Shown here in pieces: positions 56,590 to 64,000 of a stretch of DNA of 64,000 nt. How positions within the stretch are numbered: the first letter of the stretch is position 1; each line of letters begins with the position of its first letter. Under the pieces are notes generated by a model. That model saw only the letters and a program-made list of their open reading frames with translations, had not been told where the DNA came from and made no database searches. The stretch is from Gryganskiella cystojenkinii (Eukaryota; Mortierellomycota; Mortierellomycetes; Mortierellales; Mortierellaceae): NCBI GenBank assembly GCA_015852425.1, contig JAAAIG010000051.1:1-64000 (forward strand), written 5' to 3'. The translations under genes and the position numbers were made by a program.

Positions 56590-58796
56590 ATGCATCGCTG
56601 TCCTTCACTCCTTCGCTCGGTGCAGCGGACATTTTCACTCTCACGAACATTACCCTGTCGTTACCCCACTACTACCACCACTTCCAGAACTACCTTAACG
56701 CCAACCTTATCACACTACCACCTTCATAACCGTTCTGTACAACACCTCCAGTCTCGAAGACTCTATACATCTGGTGTCATCATCGAGAATGAGAAGGAAG
56801 CAGTAAAAGTAAGGTCGAATGGAGGATATTTTTTTGTTTGTTTAGTCGGCTTATCACACGTAGTGGGCAAAACCCTCAACAGTCTCGATTCTTACACTGT
56901 TCTTTTTCTCGATCTATCTCACAGACTGTCAAACCCAGGCCCAGGATCCCCAGGAACCCTCACAAATCTGTGAAATGGACCCCGAAAATGGACGAGACCG
57001 TTCTCTCACTTAGAAAAGAAGACAAGACCTGGGATTATGTCGCCTTGGTCGTTGGTCGCCCTGCCTCGGCTTGTTCTGATCGTTATTATACCTGTCTCGA
57101 CCCCGCCATCAAATTCTGGACACCGGCCATGTTTTCGAAATTGGACGAGATGGTCGAGGCCGGTTATGCCTGGAAAGACATTGCCATCGCACTCAACAGT
57201 GTCATCATCACCTGTCAACATCAATGGCGTACGCTTGGCAAGGGGAAATATCGGATCTCTGGTTTAGGGATGAGCATCCGAGCCAAAGCCAATGATTGGA
57301 CCCCGATCGAGGTCGATTCGTTCTGGAGATCGTTTTTACAGTATGGTCAAGGATCCTGGGAACTGATCGCGGCTGATGTTCATTCCAAGAGCGTGGAGGA
57401 ATGTCGAGTCGGGTTCAAGGCCCTGGTTCTGGCGGCCTTGAAGGATGCTCCAGGTTGGGCCAAGATCGAGATCAACAATTATGTCACCCATACATCCAGA
57501 AAGGCTCGGCAACGAGCACAAGTAGCCGAGAGAATCGCCGAAGGAGGCTCTGATTCAACAGCATCAACAGCTTCAACCACCACACCGATAACAGAAACAG
57601 CACCCGCAACGAAAATAAAGGCAAGCCCCGTCAAAACCTGGACGGAAGCAGATCACAAGGCTCTACTGGAGGCTGTAGAGAAATACGGACTCTTCTCAGG
57701 CTGGACCAAGATCCGGAAAGAAGTCAAGCCCCGACTCAGGGACGACCAGGTCGAAGCCGAGTACTATCGCTTGAACGGTGTCATGGACTCCCAGGAAGCG
57801 AACGAGGATGATCGAGTCGGGAGTGCGTCATCAATCAGTAGTCTTGCACATCATACCGCGTCCCACTCAATAGCCTCCACCAAGTCGGATGAAGACGGAA
57901 TCTGGACAGATGAAGAGCTCGAAACGTTGTTCAAGATGTTGATGCGGTACAGCACTGTCCCGGTCTGGCAAGAAGAGGCGGATCTTAAGGGATACAGGCC
58001 CACAGAACAAGAAGAAATCGAGCTCTTTTGGCCGGCTTCCGAGGTCAAGAAGCAGAAGAAGAAAACGAGACAGAACAAGAGGGAGGTCAAATTGTTACAA
58101 CAACAACTCGAGGAGCAACTCTTACGCCACGTAGAGGATGAAGAAATCGATACCGACAAATCCGATATTAACGAACATGGAAACAACGGCGATGATACCC
58201 AGGCAGAATGCGCTCCAAAGACACCTGCTCATCTCGAGTGGACCAAGGATCGTGTCGATCGTCTCAAGCGTCTCGTCGGTCAACAGCGGTTACAAGGTCA
58301 AGCCTCGGGTCACCCTGTGGATTGGAACTGGATCGCGGATCATATCGGTCCCGGTTTTGATGCCAACATGTGTATCGCAGCTTGGCAATCAACGCCGAAA
58401 AAGGACATTACAAAACTGGAACCGGCTAAATACTGGGATGAGTCCGATATCGAAAAGTTAATGCAAGGCGTCCGAACCTATGGTCGAGCCTGGTCCAAGA
58501 TCAAGAAGCAATTTTTGACTGATCGCACTACAGACTCCATTCGAAGAAAGGTCTCCAATCTAGAAAAGAGTCGGAACCATCTCGTCCGTGAGACCAAAAA
58601 AATGATCCCCAAGGAATCCTACTTGACTGAGAAGGATATCACGGCCTTTGTCGATGATGCACTCAAGGACTATGAGACCTATGCGCTCTGCAAAAAGCTT
58701 GACCAGCTTTTTGAAGAGTATTTGGAGAAATCGCAGTCGCAAAAGAAACATTTCCAAGAGAAAGAGGAGGAGGAAGAAACCGTTCTTAGCAAGTGA
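56590..58796 (+). CDS. seven-repeat Myb/SANT protein with mitochondrial-type presequence
   Basis: Two exons (56590-56808, 56925-58796) in phase 0 encode about 696 aa. The N-terminal 60 residues are rich in Arg, Ser, Thr and Leu and nearly free of acid, ending RRLYTSG, as in mitochondrial matrix targeting presequences. Seven Myb/SANT-like repeats follow: near 90 (WTPKMDETVL), 137 (WTPAMFSKLDEM), 197 (WTPIEVDSFWRSF), 311 (WTEADHKALLEAV), 399 (WTDEELETLFKML, the least complete), 511 (WTKDRVDRLKRLV) and 576 (YWDESDIEKLMQGV...TTDSIRRKVSNLE). Repeats 3, 4 and 7 keep the three spaced aromatic residues best. The product is probably a DNA-binding protein; if targeting is real, it would act on mtDNA. 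It is not recognised as a named family. AATAAA at 58804-58809. The next gene converges, 125 nt away. Confidence 0.85.
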
Positions 58797-58921
58797 TTTG
58801 AGGAATAAAAATAACAAAAAAAGAACCAAAAACATTTCTCAAAAATCCTCTCAAAGCCCCATACTTCATTTTTAACAATGAGGTGATGTCGATCCTTGTC
58901 TTTATGGTTATTCTAAGTTGT

Positions 58922-61900
58922 CTATGCAAGGAACACATTTTGATCCTTCTTGTGCTGGTACCCAGCCTTATCCTCAAATCGCAATACATTCTCCTCTCCC
59001 TCGAGAATCGCCACAATCATCTCTAGCCATCTTTCCTCGCGTTCCATCATCAGCTTTCCTGGTTCATCAATACGTTTTTGAAGAATCTTGTCCAGTTCTT
59101 CGCGCATCATCTTGAACACGACCGCAGTCTTGGCATGGCACTTGAACTGGATCCACTTGTCCACAGTCACGAGTTTAGCATGGTGCTATTAACAAAAAAT
59201 GCGACATAATTGTTAGTAAATGCCAAAAGTCGATATCACGTCAATTCGAGGGATTTCATACAAGGATATATTCGTAATATGCTTACCTTGACGGACAGCT
59301 CGCCTCCAAAGAGAACCAAGGGAAACTGACCCACGCGACAACTCTCCCAGACGTACATCCTTGACGATTTGACCAAACTGTTAAACACAAACCAAGGACT
59401 CACATCAGGCCCTGAGACTGCACCGGAGGCACCTCCCTTCTGGAAATTGACCGACGAAGGGTGGATGTAAACCGTCTCCTGTTTAGGTCCTGTCACATAA
59501 GCCTTGACTGCGTCACTCCGCATCATAACCTTGGGATACATACCCGCCGAAATGGCGGCGTTCAAGACCGGGATCGATCGCTGATAGACATTGTACTCTG
59601 GGATCACGGGACAGAACTGAATCTTGTGATTGAATCGCTCTCGGTTCAATTCCCTTTTCGTCTCTGCATCGACCGACACGAATCCGGTACCGACCAGGAA
59701 ACCCAGGAACTGTTTCTTCATATCCTCCATCATCGTCAGATTCTGATGACTCAAAAAGTTCTTCCTGCAATAGTCGTAGATCCCGTTGGGTTTTTGTTGA
59801 TAGGCTTGGCGCCATCCCAGATAGGCATTGTACCAGGTTAACATGTCAGAATCTGCGATCTTAAATCGCGCCTTGGCGGCATCAGCCTCGCTCTCGGCTC
59901 CAAATGGCGTGACAAACGGAGACTTGAAACTAAGCATAGCCGCGATGGTAAGAATCGGATCCAGACATTTGAAAATCGATCCAAAGAGAATCATCTTGCC
60001 GATATGCACATCCACAGGCAGGTTACAGAGATGAATTCCCAAAGGCGTAAGCTCCTCGGCCTTGGTTAAAGCGCGCACATCCTGCAACGCTACGATTGCA
60101 TTCTCGATCGCCTTGGCTGGTGGAGCATCCAAAGCTGACCCCAGAACCTCGGCAATATCGCCTAGCTGACACATCTTGATCATCAGACACAACTCTTCAA
60201 GAGGCATGCGCATGATCTCGGGCATCTGGTACTCGGGCATATATTCCTCGAATGTCCTCTGTGAGAACAAATGGAAACAGACTCCTTCCTGAACACGACC
60301 AGCACGACCACGACGCTGACGAGCGTTCGATTTGGCAATGAAGCGCTCTTGAAGGGTTGTCACGCGCTTCTTCTCATCAAATTTGATCTGTTTCGACTTG
60401 CCGGTATCCAGAACAATGGTCACATCCGGAATTGTGATACCCGTTTCGGCGATATTCGTCGCCATAACGATCTTGCGGATCCCTTGAGGTGGGACATCGA
60501 AAACCTGGGACTGACCCTCGGAAGAGACCGAACTGTGCAAAGGCCATAACTGGAACAGGGACTCATTGCCGAATCGACGACTGACTTTGAGAGCATCAAA
60601 CAATTTCCGGATTTCGGGCATGCCAGGCAGGAAGATCAAAATCGCGCCTTCCTCGGGGATATGGACAGACTCTGCGTCAGGGTCGTTTTGGCTATGCTTA
60701 CGACGATCCTCGGGGAAACAGATATACTCGAGAAGTAGCTGGATAAGCTCATAGTTGATCTTGTTCTCATCAATGCGGTTCAACATCTGGCTCGTCCGGT
60801 TGACCATGGTGGGACCTTGCGAGAAATCATCACCCATGGTTACGCGAGCCTCAGCCTCTCCTGCCATATACTCGTCCGCGTCATTATCCCACTGCAGGTG
60901 GACTGTCTGCCGACTAGCTCCTTTTCCTGCGATATCCACAGATCCTTTGCCTAAGAAAACAAGAGAGAATATGAACATTCGGTTCATAGTCTTATCGGTG
61001 ATTGCAAAACGAAGACGCGTTATCGAATATTAGATTTGCACTTACTCTGGATGTCCTTTCGGAATCGGATCGCATACTCTGAATCCTCTTCCAGTGTGTA
61101 TCCCGTGACGTCAATCACATCGTCCAAGAACTGAGCATGAACAGGGAACGTTCTTCCGGGAACCTCGAGGACAGGACAGCCCTTGAAATATTCCGAGAAA
61201 CGTTCAGAGTCGACAGTGGCACTCATCAGAATGATCCTAGATACGTGAAGAAATTGATCCGTCAGCCACTGCTACTGATAACAAACAACATAAGGATATA
61301 AGGATATTATAAATAGCAAACATACTTTAGATCTGGTCGGCGGGGCATCAGCTTTTTAAGGATGATCAACAGGAAATCGGACTCGAGCGTGCGTTCGTGA
61401 ACTTCGTCAATGACAAGATGTGTCACGCCCTTCAAGGTCTTGTCACTCTCCAGTCGTCTCAACAAGATACCCGTTGTACAAAACTTGAGAACGTTGGTCG
61501 GCGCTACACGAGATTCCAATCGGATCTGGTAACCCACCAAGGTGTTAGGTTTACCAGCGGAGTTACGAGCATCTCCCAATTCTTCAGAGACACGGTTCGC
61601 GATCGAGATGGCCGAAATTCGTCTAGGCTGTGTGCAAACGATATCACATTGATCACCTAGACCTTGCTCCAGCATAAATTCGGCCAAGTACTGAGGTACC
61701 TGCGTACTTTTTCCACATCCAGTTTCGCCAGACACGATGACAACCTGGTTGCTCTGCAGAACTGCAAGCAATTGATCTCTGAACTGGTAAATAGGCAACT
61801 CCTTGCGCTTCTCAAACAGCTTGATGTGTCCTGGTCGCTTCAGTCGATCGCTCCAGTTTTTTTGCAGGGCCGTTCCAGCAGGGGTGATAATGATCTCGCT

Positions 61901-63867
61901 TTGCTCCAAAGTCGCATTATCCGCTTGATTGTCGTAGGCTTGTTCAATTTGATCCTGGGTATCGTCTGCGGTCCGTTGAGGTATCTTTGTCACCAAGTTT
62001 TTTATGTATGACAGTCGATCGCCATCGACAATCTTCTTGGCCAGTCGTCCCGAGGATTCCTTCTCGTCGATCCACTCCAGCCAGAGGTCGCGGTAAGTCG
62101 GTGGAAGCGATCTGTAAAGAGGCAGCGGTGTAAGATCGTACAGCATCTTGGTTGCGACGTAGTTTTCTGCTTCGACCATGTTCTCGCATCCTTCGTTCTG
62201 CATTTGTGTTGACGACTGGTTGCCACTGCCCCAGGTGACCGTGACCATGGCCATCGAGACTGCTGGTGTCGAGAATGGTGCTTTCTTGTACACAATCTTG
62301 CTATGACGATCCTTCTTGCGACAGAATTCCGCGAGTACGACCTTCGGCGATCCTCCACTCCAAGAAGGGTTGGCCATCTGACGTAACCTCAGGTGTGACG
62401 TCGTAATTGAGGCAGAGTCAGGTCCTGTCGAAGCGGCGCCACCCTCCAGATCCCACATACCTCCAAGCATGCCTCCACCATCATCGTCCGCGTTATTGTC
62501 TTTGTTATTTTCCTTTTCTTGAGCACGAAGGGCCTCCTGTTCTTTTTCCTTTTTCCGCTTGGACTTTTTGGCCTTCTTCTTTTCGTCGACGATGCGCTGT
62601 TTTAACATAGACTCGGCGAGTTTCTTGTCAAAGGCGAAGTCGATATCCAGTCCGTTGATTTTGGAGTTTAAAGTATCGATCTTGCGAGCGATAGTCTTTT
62701 TGTCCGCTGGGGATTCAACCTCTTTGAGCGCCTCTGAGAGTTCAGTGAGATTCATCTTGTAGTCGACGTAATGTTCGTTTGGATCCTCTGCCTCTTCATC
62801 CGAGTTTTCCTAAGAAGGTGATTCGGTTAAAAGGAGGTGAGACATGAGCGGGAGAGATCACCCTCAACACCAATTCAACGCAGCGTCATAAGCTTACAGC
62901 TAGCGCGGCCTGCAGGATCCATTCCTTTTCTTTGGCTCCTGCTCCCTGCGAGATTACTGGTTCTAGTGCAGCTTCCTTCTGAGGGGGTGGTGTTGACAAT
63001 GCCGCTGTGACAGACTCTGGTAAAGATGGGGTATGAGGTGCCACGAATGACTGATGTTGTGAGGCGTGCATTGAGATCTTCATGTCGTCGTCGTGATAGA
63101 TTTTGTCCGCGAATCCCTTTGGAAGTCGATCTGCGTCCATGTGCATACAGAGCTAAATGGGGGAGGAGGCAAACGGGGCAAACGGGTCCTGTAAGTAAAA
63201 CGAAGGTCTGCTCTCTGGGTGTGATCACGACCAATTGCAACGAATGCTCATACCCAATCGAGAGCATCCTCGGATTCACCGGTGTAAGTATGTTGGAGAG
63301 CCTCTTCGATATCAGCCTTCTCAAACCCCAGTCGAAGCAGTGCCAGGTATGTGACATTCAACTTTGCCACCAACTGATCGTTGCTCAAAAAAACATTGTG
63401 TTGGAACGCATCTATCATAATGAAATAGCGGGTTTGATTAGCTGTCATGAAGGCCTGTGCACATGTCCAAGAAACGCATTTCAAATCCTGATCAATTTTT
63501 CTTTACCGGCATCCTTGGCTTCGTTCTCCTTGAGCAATCCGATGACGCTGTTCTCGAGGTTAGCCTCCATCTTCAGCACCGGCAGTGTCTCGATGTTGAT
63601 CTTTTGAGTAGTGGTCAAGAACGCATCGACCTTTTTCAACGAAAGACCCTCGAGTCTCTCTGCCAGGGACACAAATTCGTCTTCGACCTCTTCCTCTTTT
63701 ACATTTGTTTCCGCCGCAGTCGGTGGTGCTTCCACGGGGATAGGTTCAGGTTCAGGTTCAGGCTCAGGCTCTGGTTCAGGCTCGACCGGTTTTGCTTTTG
63801 GAATGGATGTGGTGGCAAATCCTCTTGCCTGGGCATTCGCGTACTTGTTCTTCTTCTTTGGCGGCAT
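58922..63867 (-). CDS. DHX29: DEAH-box RNA helicase, DHX29-like
   Basis: Seven exons (63867-63507, 63411-63254, 63152-62898, 62809-61326, 61236-61046, 60950-59287, 59185-58922) give about 1458 aa with all phases closed. The start MPPKKKNKYANAQARG leads to Glu-Pro repeats, then a UBA-like helical segment (YLALLRLGFEKADIEEALQH) and LCMHMDADRLPKGF, as in the DHX29 N-terminus. A lysine-rich charged stretch follows. The helicase core has motif I GETGCGKST (about 618), II DEVH (about 728), III SAT (about 755) and VI QRRGRAGR (about 1030). The winged-helix, ratchet and OB-fold parts end in the C-terminus. DHX29 binds the 40S ribosome and promotes scanning through structured 5' leaders in animals; S. 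cerevisiae has no orthologue. Alternative: a related DHX57/36 helicase, less likely given the N-terminus. Confidence 0.9.
63748..63786 (-). repeat. hexanucleotide repeat encoding Glu-Pro dipeptides
   Basis: GGTTCA/GGCTCA units repeated about six times on the plus strand. In the helicase frame they encode (EP)n near residues 30-42. A coding minisatellite. Confidence 0.85.
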
Positions 63868-64000
63868 TATGAGTTGATCCTGATTCTGGTCCTGCCTTTC
63901 GAGATTGAAAATGTGATGGAGCAGCCTAGTGGAACAAGACACGATCAGAAGTGAAAAATGCACAGATCAAATATTAAACCCTTAATAAGCAAATGTTTCC

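Noticed and set aside
10000..64000. CRISPR arrays, transposons with terminal repeats, or viral insertions
   Set aside because: No regularly spaced repeats, transposase or integrase motifs, or paired terminal repeats were seen; the repeats found are microsatellites and short tandem duplications.

Overview
This window is nuclear DNA of a filamentous fungus. The genes have many short GT-AG introns (roughly 50-130 nt, a few near 500 nt), scattered TATA-like boxes and AATAAA signals, one RNA polymerase III tRNA gene, and pyrimidine-rich intergenic DNA full of homopolymers. Gene style points to an early-diverging lineage, most likely Mortierellaceae (Mortierella and relatives): a membrane-anchored kelch family, F-box/leucine-rich-repeat debris, a DHX29 helicase that budding yeast lacks, and many small secreted proteins. 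The placement is inference; no rDNA or barcode is present.

Layout. 0-10 kb: a DUF2235 hydrolase (+), an 11-exon NCLX-like cation/Ca2+ exchanger (-) and a large SANT-domain protein (-). 10-15 kb: a gene-poor stretch, a tRNA-Glu(CTC) (-), a 2OG-Fe(II) oxygenase (+), and a convergent SUZ-domain protein (-). 15-17 kb: a broken F-box/LRR gene. 17.6-23 kb: an HSF-type transcription factor (-) divergent from a p47/Shp1 UBA-SEP-UBX cofactor (+), with a perfect 37-bp tandem duplication between them. 23.9-30 kb: a GST-VOC fusion protein (+) and an Msb3-like TBC Rab-GAP (+). 30-32 kb: a single-pass membrane protein (-). 35-43.2 kb: a head-to-tail array of four kelch-TM copies (-): one intact, one with a single-base frameshift in its signal peptide, and two decayed. 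42.6-56 kb: small secreted candidates, a SulP transporter without a STAS domain (+), a copper-oxygenase-like secreted protein (-), a NAT9 acetyltransferase (-) and a WAP-like cysteine-rich peptide (+). 56.5-64 kb: a seven-repeat Myb/SANT protein with a mitochondrial-type N-terminus (+), convergent with a DHX29-type DEAH helicase (-).

The genes do not form one pathway. Housekeeping functions (p97 cofactor, Rab-GAP, translation helicase, N-acetyltransferase, ion transport) alternate with accessory functions (kelch array, F-box debris, secreted proteins). Exon boundaries were derived by hand: every chosen donor/acceptor pair keeps the reading frame, and most join conserved motifs, but there is no transcript support. 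The most distinctive items are the GST-VOC fusion, the kelch-TM array caught in several stages of decay, the mitochondrial-type multi-Myb protein, the STAS-less SulP with a large loop insertion, and the secreted proteins with a mature N-terminal histidine, a BamE-like pattern or a WAP-like pattern.
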